A stretch of DNA of 18,064 bases from UBA6921 sp031363085 (GCA_031363085.1 JANLTU010000264.1:1-18064); one strand, 5' to 3'. Shown: positions 6,844-15,615, counted from the first letter of the stretch. Notes: a model not told the origin generated them from the letters alone. Numbers and translations: made by a program.

Positions 6844-9618
6844 CTAGGCGATCTGGCGCATCAACACTTGCGCTTCCTGCTTCTGGTTATCGTTGCCTTC
6901 TTCGATGACTTCATCAAGGATGCTGCGCGCGCCTTCAGAATCACCCATGTCGATATAGGCTTTGGCCAAATCAAGTTTGGTGCCGATTTCGTCAACGTCG
7001 GCAAATAAGGCATCATCCAATTCGCCGTCAATGCCCCCGTCGGCCAGCGCCACTTCGCTGTTCGGTTGATCCAGCAGGTGATCTTCTGCGCCGGAATCGG
7101 CATTGGACACATTAAAGTCAAGCACGTTAGCATCGCGCTTGGCCGCCGCCAGTTGCGGCTTGGCCGCTGTCTGCGCCGTGCCAAAGTCGATATCCAACCC
7201 ATCATCCTTCGGCGATGCAGGTTTGGCCGCCTTGCTTGCGGCCGCAATGACCGCCTTTTCTTCCGCTTGTTCGAAAGCGCTTAAGTCAAAATCCAGACCG
7301 TCATCTTGTTTCTGTGCACCGGCGGCGGATGCTTTTTCGGCCTCGTCAAATGCGCTCAGATCGAAATCCAGCGCTTGCTCATTTGCGTGACCTTTGCCTG
7401 ATTTCTTATCGTGCAAGGTCAGCTCGATATCCATGTCCAGAGCGGTTTCATCGAGAGCGACCGGCTTGGCATTTTTCGCCTTCGATCCCGCACCCTTCGA
7501 TCCGGAACCAGACGGCTCCAAGCCCAGTAACGTGTCTTCGGTCGAATGCGCGTCGTTGTCGGTTCCAAAATTTAAATCTCCCAAATCAGGTTCGTCAACC
7601 GCTTTGCTGGCTTTACGCGGTGCAGCGCCGGCGCCACCAAACAGCGGATTTTTAGGCGCCAGTTCTCGACCCATCTCCAAAACGCGTGCCCACATTTCCG
7701 GATGTTTGGCCGAAAAATTGTCACGCACCGATTCGGCTTGCTGCGCAAATGCCTCACCTTCTTTAGCGGCGTAATGAATTTCCAGCAGCTTCATCTTCAG
7801 TTCGGCGCGTTGCGGATTTTTCTCAATCGCTTGGCTGACCAGTTCTTCTGCCTGCTTGTAGCGACCGTAGGCCAAATACACATCGGCTTCGGAAAGCGGG
7901 TCGACCTCGCTGATTTCAGTTTGAATGCCTTCCATGCTGCTGACGGCAAAGTCACTCATGAATGAAGCATCTTCGCTATCCGGCTTGTTTTGTGTGAAAC
8001 CCGGTTCCGCCACCGAGTCGTTCAAGGTGAGAATGCTTTCCTGGAACTGTTGCATCTTGCGACGGCGCACCACCAACCACACCAACAAGACCACAATACC
8101 GGCGACCACCACCGCCAAGCCAATTAGCTTTGGATCGTTCATCACCCGCGCCATCAATCCGGAAGCACGCGGCGCTTCCGCTGCGACTTCCGCTGACTTG
8201 GCGGCATCACTCTTGCCGCCTGCAGCAGCGGGTTCGGACTCGGCTGCTTTGCTTGCGGCGTCCGGCTTCTTGCCCTTCGGCTGATTTTGTAGTGCCGCCA
8301 GTTGATCATCTTTCAACTGCACCAGACGCGTCATGGTGTTCACTTGCTCTTCCAACCCGGCCACGCGCTCACGCATATCCTGAGTTTCACGCCGTTGCGC
8401 ATCCAATGATTCCTGCGCGATGGCCAGCTCTTGTTTTGCCTGGGCTGGATCGCGAGCACCCCCGGTCGCTGCGGCTTTGGGCGCATTACGGCCACCCGCT
8501 GCGCCGGAAATATTAGGTGATACCAGTTTGACGCGCGCATCTACAGAGGGCGCAACCACTTTGGGACGACCGGTGCGTGACGGCGCTGAACCCACCGTCG
8601 TGCCACGACTTGACTTCCATTGATCCCATTGCAGATCGGTGATCCGCATGGCTTCTTCCTTGCTGATGCTGCTCGCAGCGCTGGCATCGGACAAGCGCAG
8701 TACCGAACCCTGCTTCAAATTATTGATGTTGTTACCGATGAACGCTTCCGGATTGCTTTGCAGCAGTGCGATCATCATCTGCGGCACACTCACGGCGCCG
8801 CCGGGACGCATTTTCGAAGCGATACCCCACATGGTGTCGTTGGCCTTCACTTTATACTCCGTGCCACCTTCGGCAACGGTTGCCGCCGGCTTTTCTTCTT
8901 CCACCGGTTTAGGCGGTGCCACACGGGTCGGACGCGGACGCGGTCTGGACTTGGCAATTTCGGGGGCGGGTTTGGGCGCGGCGGGTTCGGCCTCAAGCGC
9001 CGGGCGCTGGTTTTCTAGCGGCGCTTCTGGCGTGACTTCAGGCGCAACCGCAGGAAGCGGTTCGACTGGTTTGGTACGCGCGGGTGGAACCGGGACTTCA
9101 ATTGCGCCGGTTGCGACTGGAGCGACGACAGCGGCAGGCGCTTCACCGACAGAACGATCAATGCTGCTGGTTTCGGTCGGCTGTGTGACCGGCGCTTCAA
9201 CCGCACCGGGCGCACGCTCGGACAACACCGGCGGATCGACCAACACCGTGAATTCACGCAACAAGCGGCCGTTGGGCCAGTTCACTTCAATCAGGAAATT
9301 CAAGAACGGCTCGGTGATCGGCTGCGCGGATTTTACTTGTATGTATGGCGCACCGCCGGGATTGGTAACAACATCAAAGCGCAGTAGGGTCAAGAATGCG
9401 GGACGCTCCATGCCGGCACGTTTGAAGGTATCCGCCGAGGCTAATGTGATTGAAAGATCTTTCAACTCACCGGGGCGTGCCCGCAGCAATTCGATGCGTG
9501 CATCCAGCGCCTGATTTAGCGCCGAACGCATTTCGATGTTGCCCAAACCCAGTGCGAACACCTGCACCGGCACCCAACACATTAGTACGGCCAATCCAAC
9601 GGCCCATCTCTTGAACAT
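6844..9618 (-). CDS. fimV: FimV/HubP-family polar hub and pilus assembly protein
   Basis: Large inner-membrane protein of 924 residues that in relatives organises the cell pole and supports type IV pilus assembly. ATG 9618 has AGGAG six bases upstream. It opens a signal peptide that should be cut near VFA|LGLGNIE, followed by the conserved FimV N-terminal domain (about 23-130) and a long Pro/Ala/Glu linker. A LysM peptidoglycan-binding domain lies near 252-310 (EYKVKANDTMWGIASKM), a coiled coil near 400-445 and a transmembrane helix near 496-516. The cytoplasmic half has TPR-like helices around 580-640, acidic repeats with LDFDLSAF occurring twice, and the C-terminal FimV helix pair from about 876 (LAKAYIDMGDSEGARSILDE). 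It follows asd on the same strand, as in Pseudomonas. The truA gene that follows fimV there is absent, replaced by the convergent operon. An in-frame ATG at 9705 is less likely because it buries the signal peptide. Confidence 0.92.
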   Translation of the reverse strand: MFKRWAVGLAVLMCWVPVQVFALGLGNIEMRSALNQALDARIELLRARPGELKDLSITLASADTFKRAGMERPAFLTLLRFDVVTNPGGAPYIQVKSAQPITEPFLNFLIEVNWPNGRLLREFTVLVDPPVLSERAPGAVEAPVTQPTETSSIDRSVGEAPAAVVAPVATGAIEVPVPPARTKPVEPLPAVAPEVTPEAPLENQRPALEAEPAAPKPAPEIAKSRPRPRPTRVAPPKPVEEEKPAATVAEGGTEYKVKANDTMWGIASKMRPGGAVSVPQMMIALLQSNPEAFIGNNINNLKQGSVLRLSDASAASSISKEEAMRITDLQWDQWKSSRGTTVGSAPSRTGRPKVVAPSVDARVKLVSPNISGAAGGRNAPKAAATGGARDPAQAKQELAIAQESLDAQRRETQDMRERVAGLEEQVNTMTRLVQLKDDQLAALQNQPKGKKPDAASKAAESEPAAAGGKSDAAKSAEVAAEAPRASGLMARVMNDPKLIGLAVVVAGIVVLLVWLVVRRRKMQQFQESILTLNDSVAEPGFTQNKPDSEDASFMSDFAVSSMEGIQTEISEVDPLSEADVYLAYGRYKQAEELVSQAIEKNPQRAELKMKLLEIHYAAKEGEAFAQQAESVRDNFSAKHPEMWARVLEMGRELAPKNPLFGGAGAAPRKASKAVDEPDLGDLNFGTDNDAHSTEDTLLGLEPSGSGSKGAGSKAKNAKPVALDETALDMDIELTLHDKKSGKGHANEQALDFDLSAFDEAEKASAAGAQKQDDGLDFDLSAFEQAEEKAVIAAASKAAKPASPKDDGLDIDFGTAQTAAKPQLAAAKRDANVLDFNVSNADSGAEDHLLDQPNSEVALADGGIDGELDDALFADVDEIGTKLDLAKAYIDMGDSEGARSILDEVIEEGNDNQKQEAQVLMRQIA

Positions 9619-9926
9619 AGCGACTCCTGAACCTGCGCTTTGCGTTACGACGAATTGCCACGACACAGCACCATGCTGCGCGTCGACACAGTTCCAATAC
9701 TTCAACGGTTACGCCGGGCCAAACTTTAGAGCCATAGACCAGCCATACACTAGCAAGGCTATTCATAGCGTACCAACCTTATAACTACCAGCGAAGCACG
9801 CCTGCTGCAGCATGTAGCCACAGCCGGCGAACCTCTATCGGCCAACAACAAAATTTTTGAAGAGGCCCAAGCCCATCCGATCACATCCCACAACTGCGCC
9901 GGACGACACTGTCACACAACATATTT
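9619..9926 (-). other. asd-fimV intergenic region
   Basis: About 308 bases without a convincing gene. Reading the minus strand, TTATAA-like sequence near 9778-9783 could serve as a -10 element for fimV, but no good -35 lies 16-18 bases upstream. No hairpin with a U tract follows asd, so read-through from asd to fimV is possible. I see no RNA gene. Confidence 0.4.
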
Positions 9927-11045
9927 TCAAGCTGCTTCATCCAGCACAATACGCAGCATCCGCCGCAACGGCTCCGCCGCGCCCCATAATAGTTGGTCGC
10001 CGCAGGTGAACGCCGCAAGATATTGCCCACCCATCGCAAGCTTGCGCAAACGCCCCACCGGCACGGTAAGTGTACCGGTGACCGCCGCTGGTGTGAGCTC
10101 CCGCATGCTCACGTCACGCTGATTGGGCACAACCTTCACCCACGCGTTGGCACTCGCCAACAGGTCGTTAATTTCATTCAGTGGAATATCTTTATTAAGC
10201 TTAATCGTCAGTGCCTGACTGTGGCAGCGCATCGCGCCAATACGCACACACAAACCATCTACCGGAATCGGATCAGTGCTGCGTGCAAGTATTTTATTGG
10301 TCTCGGCCATGCCTTTCCACTCTTCTTTCGACTGACCATTGCCCAGATCTTTATCGATCCACGGAATCAGACTCCCCGCTAGTGGAGCGCCAAAATTGTC
10401 GATTGGATACTCCTTGCCACGAATAGTTTCCGCAACTTTGCGATCAATATCGAGAATGGCCGAGGCCGGATCGTCGAGCGACGATTTTACCGCACCATAC
10501 GCTACGCCCATTTGCTTGAGCAATTCGCGCATATTATTGGCGCCGGCACCCGAGGCGGCTTGATACGTCATTGCCGTCATCCACTCCACGTAGCCACGCT
10601 GAAACAGTCCCCCTAAAGCAATAAGCATCAAACTCACCGTGCAATTGCCGCCGATGTAATTCTTCACACCTGACCTTAAAGAATCCTTGATCACGCCCAT
10701 ATTGACCGGATCAAGAATGATGACGGCGTCACCGTTCATGCGCAGCGTGGAGGCGGCATCAATCCAAAAGCCTTTCCAGCCCGCCGCACGCAGCTTGGGA
10801 AAAATCTCCCCAGTGTAATCGCCACCCTGGCAAGTGATGATAATATCCAATTTTTTCAATTCATCAATGCTTTTAGCATCTTTGAGCGGGGGCACCTCTT
10901 TACCAATCGTCGGGCCTTTGCCGCCGATATTCGACGTGGTGAAAAATACCGGGTCGATCAGCGCAAAATCTTTTTCCGCCTGCATGCGCTGCATCAACAC
11001 TGAACCGACCATGCCGCGCCACCCGATGAGTCCGACTCGTTTCAT
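9927..11045 (-). CDS. asd: Aspartate-semialdehyde dehydrogenase
   Basis: NADPH-dependent enzyme of 372 residues that reduces aspartyl phosphate to aspartate semialdehyde, the branch point to lysine/diaminopimelate, threonine and methionine. The Rossmann motif is GLIGWRGMVGSVLMQRM at the N-terminus. The catalytic Cys is at about 135 in GGNCTVSL, the same number as in E. coli. A later CVRIGAMRCHSQALT holds the active-site Arg and His. Two ATG codons lie close together (11051 and 11045). GAGGG is one base from the first but a proper distance from the second, so I take 11045. It follows a decayed EAL gene by about 31 bases, and fimV lies downstream. In Pseudomonas asd follows leuB directly, so the insertion between them is recent or lineage-specific. 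Confidence 0.96.
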   Translation of the reverse strand: MKRVGLIGWRGMVGSVLMQRMQAEKDFALIDPVFFTTSNIGGKGPTIGKEVPPLKDAKSIDELKKLDIIITCQGGDYTGEIFPKLRAAGWKGFWIDAASTLRMNGDAVIILDPVNMGVIKDSLRSGVKNYIGGNCTVSLMLIALGGLFQRGYVEWMTAMTYQAASGAGANNMRELLKQMGVAYGAVKSSLDDPASAILDIDRKVAETIRGKEYPIDNFGAPLAGSLIPWIDKDLGNGQSKEEWKGMAETNKILARSTDPIPVDGLCVRIGAMRCHSQALTIKLNKDIPLNEINDLLASANAWVKVVPNQRDVSMRELTPAAVTGTLTVPVGRLRKLAMGGQYLAAFTCGDQLLWGAAEPLRRMLRIVLDEAA

Positions 11046-11076
11046 TACCATACCCTCAGTGCCCTATGTTGAATAT

Positions 11077-11845
11077 TTAACCCAGATACTTGCGCATCAC
11101 TTCCGCCGAACTAGTGTTCCCACCGCCAAGAAAAATTTCGGTGATTTCCTCGGCGCATAATGCCTCGCCAAATATGTTGCCCTGAACGCCTTCGCATCCC
11201 AGCGCCGCAATAAACGCCAACTGCTGCGTATTCTCCACACCTGCGACGATGACGTCGAGCTTGAAACTCTTCGCCAGCGCAATAATGGCCGAGGTGACCG
11301 CCGCATTGTCCGCACTCTGATGTACATCAGACACGAAACTACGGTCGATCTTCAAGTTTGAGCATGCGGGTCTCGGCAGTTTCCACACCGATACACGCCC
11401 CGGCAATCCCGAATCGCTGCATGCTCTGCACGAACAGTTCTCCCGCACCGGTTCGCAGTTTAACTGCACGTTGGACCTATTGACGTAAACACGCACGGCG
11501 TCAACACCTGCCTCCTACCCTTTCCGCGCCTAGCGGTAGGCTTGCTCAACAACCCGACGCCCCAAGGGTAGAATCAGCTCGATCTCTTCCGCAAGCGGAA
11601 TGAACCCATCCGGCAACACAAAACCGCGTCGTGGATGACGCCAACGAATCAGCACCTCTACACTGCGAATGTGTATCGACCGGAGATTTACTTGCGGTTG
11701 GTAAAACAATACCAATTCGTTTTGCTCTAACGCGCATCGCCGTAGTTGGGATGAAATTTGGATTTATAGAAGTGCTCATAGTGAAGCGTCCCAGCGCTTC
11801 GATGAACGCGCCGATCTCCGCTCCAAGGTAGCTGTGTACTTCCAT
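11077..11845 (-). pseudogene. Decayed EAL-domain (cyclic di-GMP phosphodiesterase) gene
   Basis: Pieces of an EAL domain appear in order but in different frames. About 11760-11530 reads LRRCALEQNELVLFYQPQVN, then EVLIRWRHP and LPDGFIPLAEE, and stops. A short stretch near 11496-11465 resembles the VNxSxxQL segment of the family. About 11355-11077 continues with LKIDRSFVSDV, VAGVENTQQLAF and GVQGNIFGEAL. The distance between the first and last blocks (about 175 bases) is shorter than the roughly 270 expected, so there is at least one internal deletion as well as frameshifts. The core EAL reads EVL, and the AEGVE motif reads VAGVE, so catalytic positions are also altered. An ATG at 11845 preceded by GGAGG opens a frame that leads into the damaged part. 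No intact GGDEF domain is seen. It lies between leuB and asd. Confidence 0.8.
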
Positions 11846-11878
11846 GTACCTCCACCTTTAAAAATACACGGGCGGACG

Positions 11879-12955
11879 CTATGCCAGCGCCTGTGTAATA
11901 GCATCGCCCATTTCTTTGCTGCCCACCTTCGTCATGCCGTCGGTGTAAATGTCGCTGGTGCGTAGACCTTGATCGAGCACTTTCGATACCGCAGTTTCGA
12001 TCCGCGCCGCCAGCGCCGGCTCGCCCAGCGTGTAGCGCAACATCATTGCTACCGACAGAATGGTGGCGATGGGATTCGCGATGTTCTTGCCGGCGATATC
12101 GGGTGCCGAACCGTGGATTGGTTCGTACATGCCTTTGTTATGTGCATCGAGCGAGGCCGACGGCAGCATGCCGATGGAGCCGGTGAGCATGGAGGCTTCG
12201 TCGGACAATATATCGCCGAAGATGTTGCCGGTGACAATCACATCGAATTGCTTAGGCGCTTTCACCAGTTGCATGGCGGCGTTGTCCACGTACATGTGGC
12301 TGAGCTCGACATCGGGATAATCGGAAGCCACACGGATTACAACTTCGCGCCACAGCCCGGAGGCTTCCAGCACGTTGGCCTTGTCGACCGAACACACTTT
12401 CTTGTTGCGCGTGCGCGCTGCGATAAATGCCACGCGTGCCACGCGTTCAACTTCGTGCTCGGCGTATTTCATGGTATTGAAACCTTCGTGTTCGCCGTTG
12501 GCCAGGGTACGCATGCCACGCGGTTCGCCGAAATAAATATCGCCGGTGAGTTCGCGCACGATTAAAATATCAAGCCCCGCCACTACATCGGCACGCAAGG
12601 TCGACGCCGACGCCAACTGTGGATACAAAATCGCCGGGCGCAGATTGGCGAACAGTTGCAATTCGGAACGCAACGCCAGCAAGGCTTTCTCGGGGCGCAA
12701 TTCGCGCGGCAACGTGTCCCACTTGTAACCACCGACCGCGCCGAGCAATACCGCATCGGCCTGCTTGGCCAGCGCTAATGTGGAGGCAGGCAACGGGTGT
12801 TGGTGCAGATCGTAGGCCGTGCCGCCGATCGGCGCGGATTCCATAGTCACTTTCAAACCAAAATCGCGACGCAGGCGCTCCAACACTTTCACCGCTTCGG
12901 CGGTGACTTCATGACCGATGCCATCACCCGGCAGGACTGCAATTTTTTTAGTCAT
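11879..12955 (-). CDS. leuB: 3-isopropylmalate dehydrogenase
   Basis: NAD-dependent oxidative decarboxylase of 358 residues, normal length, catalysing the third leucine-specific step. It starts MTKKIAVLPGDGIGHEV and carries RELTGDIYFGEPRG, NVLEASGLWREV, the Asp-rich metal site in FGDILSDEASMLTGS, and the NAD-binding EPIHGSAPDIAGKNIANP. ATG 12955 matches the usual N-terminus. An in-frame TTG at 12967 would add four residues. The Shine-Dalgarno is weak (GAGACGAG), so coupling to upstream translation is likely. A small frameshifted ORF separates it from leuD. It appears intact. Confidence 0.97.
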   Translation of the reverse strand: MTKKIAVLPGDGIGHEVTAEAVKVLERLRRDFGLKVTMESAPIGGTAYDLHQHPLPASTLALAKQADAVLLGAVGGYKWDTLPRELRPEKALLALRSELQLFANLRPAILYPQLASASTLRADVVAGLDILIVRELTGDIYFGEPRGMRTLANGEHEGFNTMKYAEHEVERVARVAFIAARTRNKKVCSVDKANVLEASGLWREVVIRVASDYPDVELSHMYVDNAAMQLVKAPKQFDVIVTGNIFGDILSDEASMLTGSIGMLPSASLDAHNKGMYEPIHGSAPDIAGKNIANPIATILSVAMMLRYTLGEPALAARIETAVSKVLDQGLRTSDIYTDGMTKVGSKEMGDAITQALA

Positions 12956-12988
12956 CTCGTCTCTCAAACAACCAAGGTAGTCGTTAAT

Positions 12989-13187
12989 TCAAAACTTCTT
13001 CCACGCGTCAGATGGAATGCCATAAACTTCTTTGGCCTGTTGAATAGCTAACTCAAATGTGGCTTGTAGGTAGTCGGATACACTAACTTCCGTTCTCATC
13101 TTCTTGAAGATACCAACCTACTTCCGGCAGATCTTGCTCGATAGTAAATCGCCGACCAGCTAGCACAGCCTCGTATTTTTCACTCAT
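12989..13187 (-). pseudogene. Small conserved-looking ORF in the leu operon, one-base frameshift
   Basis: From ATG 13187 the frame reads MSEKYEAVLAGRRFTIEQ, then DLPEVGWYLQEDENGS, and stops at 13083. The neighbouring frame continues without a gap as VSDYLQATFELAIQQ, then AKEVYGIPSDAWKKF, to a TGA at 12989-12991. Removing one T from the TT near 13084 joins them into a product of about 65 residues that reads as one sensible soluble protein. The start is uncertain: ATG 13202 lies only 10 bases after the leuD stop and is in frame. It is sandwiched between leuD and leuB on the same strand. I do not recognise a function. The single-base lesion may be real or a sequencing error. Confidence 0.55.
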
Positions 13188-13212
13188 ACCCACATTTGGC
13201 ATCTGCAATTCA

Positions 13213-13851
13213 TCAGGCAAACATCCACGGCGTTTCTTGTTTACGCCGCGCTTCATACGCGCGGATCGTGTCGACATGCTGCAAGGTCAGGCCGATGTCG
13301 TCGAGGCCGTTGAGCAGACAATGCTTGCGAAACGCATCGACCTCGAATGTGTACGTCTTTCCATCGGGAGTCGTAACCTGTTGCGTCGGAAGATCGACAC
13401 TCAATCGATAGCCCGACGTTGCGCTCACTTCGTTAAATAAAGCCTCTACACTCGCAGCGCCCAGCACAATCGGCAAGATGCCGTTCTTGAAACAGTTGTT
13501 ATAAAAAATGTCCGCGTAACTGGGCGCAATGATGACGCGAAAGCCAAAGTCCAGCAACGCCCACGGCGCGTGTTCGCGGCTGGAACCGCAGCCAAAATTT
13601 TCACGCGCCAGCAAAATGCGCGCGCCTTGATAACGCGCTAGGTTAAGCACGAACTCCGGGTTCAACGGGCGCCCAGTGTTGTCTGAATCAGGTTCGCCGT
13701 GATCCAGGTAACGCCATTCGTCGAACAAATTGGGACCGAAGCCGCTGCGCTTGATCGACTTTAAAAACTGCTTGGGGATGATGGCGTCGGTATCGACATT
13801 GGGCCGGTCAAGCGGCGCGACGATAGCGGTGAATGTAGTGAATTTATCCAT
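13213..13851 (-). CDS. leuD: 3-isopropylmalate dehydratase small subunit
   Basis: Swivelling-domain subunit of isopropylmalate isomerase, 212 residues, full length. It starts MDKFTTFTAIVAPLDRPNVD and has DAIIPKQFLKSIKR, the substrate-loop signature ENFGCGSSREHAPWAL, and the C-terminal block ending in FRKHCLLNGLDDIGLTLQH. It works with LeuC to convert 2-isopropylmalate to 3-isopropylmalate. ATG 13851 is chosen over an in-frame upstream start at 13923 because that extension translates intergenic repeat sequence. The Shine-Dalgarno is modest (GAGAG). The 110-base gap to leuC contains inverted repeats that may influence expression. Confidence 0.96.
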   Translation of the reverse strand: MDKFTTFTAIVAPLDRPNVDTDAIIPKQFLKSIKRSGFGPNLFDEWRYLDHGEPDSDNTGRPLNPEFVLNLARYQGARILLARENFGCGSSREHAPWALLDFGFRVIIAPSYADIFYNNCFKNGILPIVLGAASVEALFNEVSATSGYRLSVDLPTQQVTTPDGKTYTFEVDAFRKHCLLNGLDDIGLTLQHVDTIRAYEARRKQETPWMFA

Positions 13852-13871
13852 GAATTTGGCTCTCGTAATGT

Positions 13872-13960
13872 AATTTTGAATGTTGCATGCTTGATGTTGA
13901 ATTACGGAATGCGCGGTGCGCACGGCTTAATTCAACATTCAAAATTCACCATTCAACATA
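13872..13960. repeat. Competing inverted repeats in the leuC-leuD gap
   Basis: Two perfect inverted repeats share part of one arm. Arm pair A is AATTTTGAATGTTG (13872-13885) with its complement at 13933-13946, 14 bases. Arm pair B is ATGTTGAATTA (13894-13904) with its complement at 13928-13938, 11 bases. Because 13933-13938 belongs to both right arms, the two hairpins exclude each other. ATTCAACATA at 13951-13960 is a third partial copy of the right arm. A GTGCGCAC palindrome (13916-13923) lies between the arms. AT-rich stems and the lack of a following U tract argue against an ordinary terminator. Confidence 0.7.
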
Positions 13961-13961
13961 A

Positions 13962-15365
13962 TTAAAATTTCCGCACATCGACAAAGTGTCCGGCAATCGC
14001 CGCTGCGGCCGCCATTGCCGGACTCACCAGATGCGTGCGTCCGCCGCGTCCCTGCCGCCCTTCGAAGTTGCGGTTCGATGTGGACGCGCAACGCTCGCCC
14101 GGCTCCAAACGATCCGCATTCATCGCCAGACACATCGAGCAACCCGGTTCGCGCCATTCAAAACCCGCGTCGAGAAAAATCCGGTGCAACCCTTCCTGCT
14201 CGGCCTGGCGCTTGACCAGACCCGACCCGGGCACCACCAACGCAAGCTTGACATTTACGGCGACATGTTTGCCCTGCGCCACCTGTGCCGCCGCACGCAA
14301 GTCTTCAATGCGCGAGTTGGTGCAGGAGCCGATAAACACTTTGTCGATGCCAATTGCGGTGATCGGCGTGTTCGCTTGCAGGCCCATGTATTTGAGCGCC
14401 GCCTTCATCCCTTCGCGTTTCACAGCGTCGACTTCTTTGTCGGGGTCAGGCACCTTAGCATCTACCGCCACCACCATTTCCGGCGACGTGCCCCAGGTGA
14501 CTTGCGGTTGAATCTCGGCGGCATGCAGCTCGACCACGTGCTCGAACTGCGCATCGGCATCGCTGTGCAAACCGCGCCAGTAGGCAACCGCCTGCTCCCA
14601 TAATGCACCTTGCGGTGAAAACGGCCGGCCGCGCACGTAGTCGATGGTCTTGTCATCCACCGCCACCATGCCGGCGCGCGCACCGGCTTCAATTGCCATG
14701 TTGCAGACCGTCATGCGCCCTTCGATGGATAACGCGCGCAGCGCCTCGCCGCTGAATTCAATTGCGTAGCCGGTGCCGCCGGCGGTACCAATCTTGCCGA
14801 TGATCGCAAGCACCAAGTCTTTCGCGGTCACGCCCAGCGGCAATACGCCGTCGACGCGCACCAGTAGGTTCTTGGATTTTTTCTGAATCAGGCACTGCGT
14901 GGCCAGCACATGCTCGACTTCCGAGGTGCCGATACCGAAAGCCAACGCACCCAAGGCGCCATGGGTCGATGTATGCGAATCGCCGCACACCAGAGTCATG
15001 CCGGGCAATGTCGCGCCCTGCTCCGGCCCGATCACATGCACGATGCCTTGGCGCGGATCGGCCATGTCGAATTCGACGATGCCGTAGTCACGACAATTTT
15101 GATCCAGCGTTTCCACTTGCACGCGTGACACCCGATCAGCAATACCCTTGCTGCGGTCGGTGGTCGGCACGTTGTGATCGGCGGTGGCAAGATTGGCATT
15201 CGCGCGCCACAGTTTGCGCCCGGCCAGCCGCAACCCCTCAAATGCTTGCGGCGATGTCACCTCATGCACCAAGTGCCGGTCGATGTATAACAACGCGGTG
15301 CCGTCCGCGTCTGCACGCACCTGATGCGCGTCCCAAAGCTTATCGTAAAGTGTTTTGCCTGCCAT
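13962..15365 (-). CDS. leuC: 3-isopropylmalate dehydratase large subunit
   Basis: Iron-sulfur subunit of isopropylmalate isomerase, 467 residues, the usual size. It starts MAGKTLYDKLWDAHQV and contains DNVPTT-like DHNVPTTDRS and CGDSHTSTHGALGALAFGIG. Cluster ligands are the Cys in IGSCTNSRIEDL and the pair in CSMCLAMNADRL. It catalyses the second leucine-specific step together with LeuD. ATG 15365 fits the family N-terminus, with only a weak GGGA-type ribosome site. It is the first gene of leuC-leuD-leuB. Upstream is an AT-rich stretch and a transposase remnant on the other strand, so its promoter probably lies within about 15366-15470. Confidence 0.97.
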   Translation of the reverse strand: MAGKTLYDKLWDAHQVRADADGTALLYIDRHLVHEVTSPQAFEGLRLAGRKLWRANANLATADHNVPTTDRSKGIADRVSRVQVETLDQNCRDYGIVEFDMADPRQGIVHVIGPEQGATLPGMTLVCGDSHTSTHGALGALAFGIGTSEVEHVLATQCLIQKKSKNLLVRVDGVLPLGVTAKDLVLAIIGKIGTAGGTGYAIEFSGEALRALSIEGRMTVCNMAIEAGARAGMVAVDDKTIDYVRGRPFSPQGALWEQAVAYWRGLHSDADAQFEHVVELHAAEIQPQVTWGTSPEMVVAVDAKVPDPDKEVDAVKREGMKAALKYMGLQANTPITAIGIDKVFIGSCTNSRIEDLRAAAQVAQGKHVAVNVKLALVVPGSGLVKRQAEQEGLHRIFLDAGFEWREPGCSMCLAMNADRLEPGERCASTSNRNFEGRQGRGGRTHLVSPAMAAAAAIAGHFVDVRKF

Positions 15366-15409
15366 TGCCGCATTCCCATCGATTGGTTGATACCGACCAT
15401 GCTACGGCG

Positions 15410-15475
15410 TGCGTTTTAATTACTCAAATTCATGTTTTTCATAATTATCATGTTACTTTGGAATCAATTGAAAAC
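15410..15475 (-). promoter_or_regulatory. AT-rich probable promoter region of leuC
   Basis: The only AT-rich stretch upstream of leuC. On the minus strand it holds TTGATT near 15460, then ATGATAATTATGA about 14-17 bases on, which could supply -35 and -10 elements, although neither spacing nor match is good. A seven-codon ORF follows with only one Leu codon and no terminator hairpin, so there is no sign of a leucine attenuator. Confidence 0.3.
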
Positions 15476-15601
15476 CGCAATTACTCTGGAAAAAGCGCGG
15501 AGCACCAACGTCTGCATCACTTTGTGGCCAATGCGACATGGAATGATGCAGCGGTGCTGGGAACGGTGCGCGAACACGTACTAAAACGCACACGCCGGTG
15601 A
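15458..15601 (+). pseudogene. Transposase remnant, IS701-like N-terminal fragment
   Basis: An open frame ending in TGA at 15599-15601 encodes NYSGKSAEHQRLHHFVANAT, then WNDAAVLGTVREHVL. This matches my memory of the N-terminal region of IS701-type DDE transposases, where a GERKS/KSxE segment is followed by HQxLxHFxxxAxW and a variable VLxxVRxxVL. Only about 48 residues remain, with no start codon and no catalytic domain. It lies on the opposite strand immediately upstream of leuC and may be the trace of an old insertion. The assignment rests on a short stretch, so it is tentative. Confidence 0.45.
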
Positions 15602-15615
15602 TGCCGCTTTAGACC

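Noticed and set aside
8639..9514. Open frame of 291 codons antisense to fimV
   Set aside because: Ser/Gly/Ala-rich composition mirrors the Pro/Ala linker of FimV on the other strand, and there is no plausible ribosome site or domain.
15366..15460. Leucine leader peptide and attenuator upstream of leuC
   Set aside because: The only short ORF there, about seven codons, has a single Leu codon, and no terminator/antiterminator hairpins are visible.
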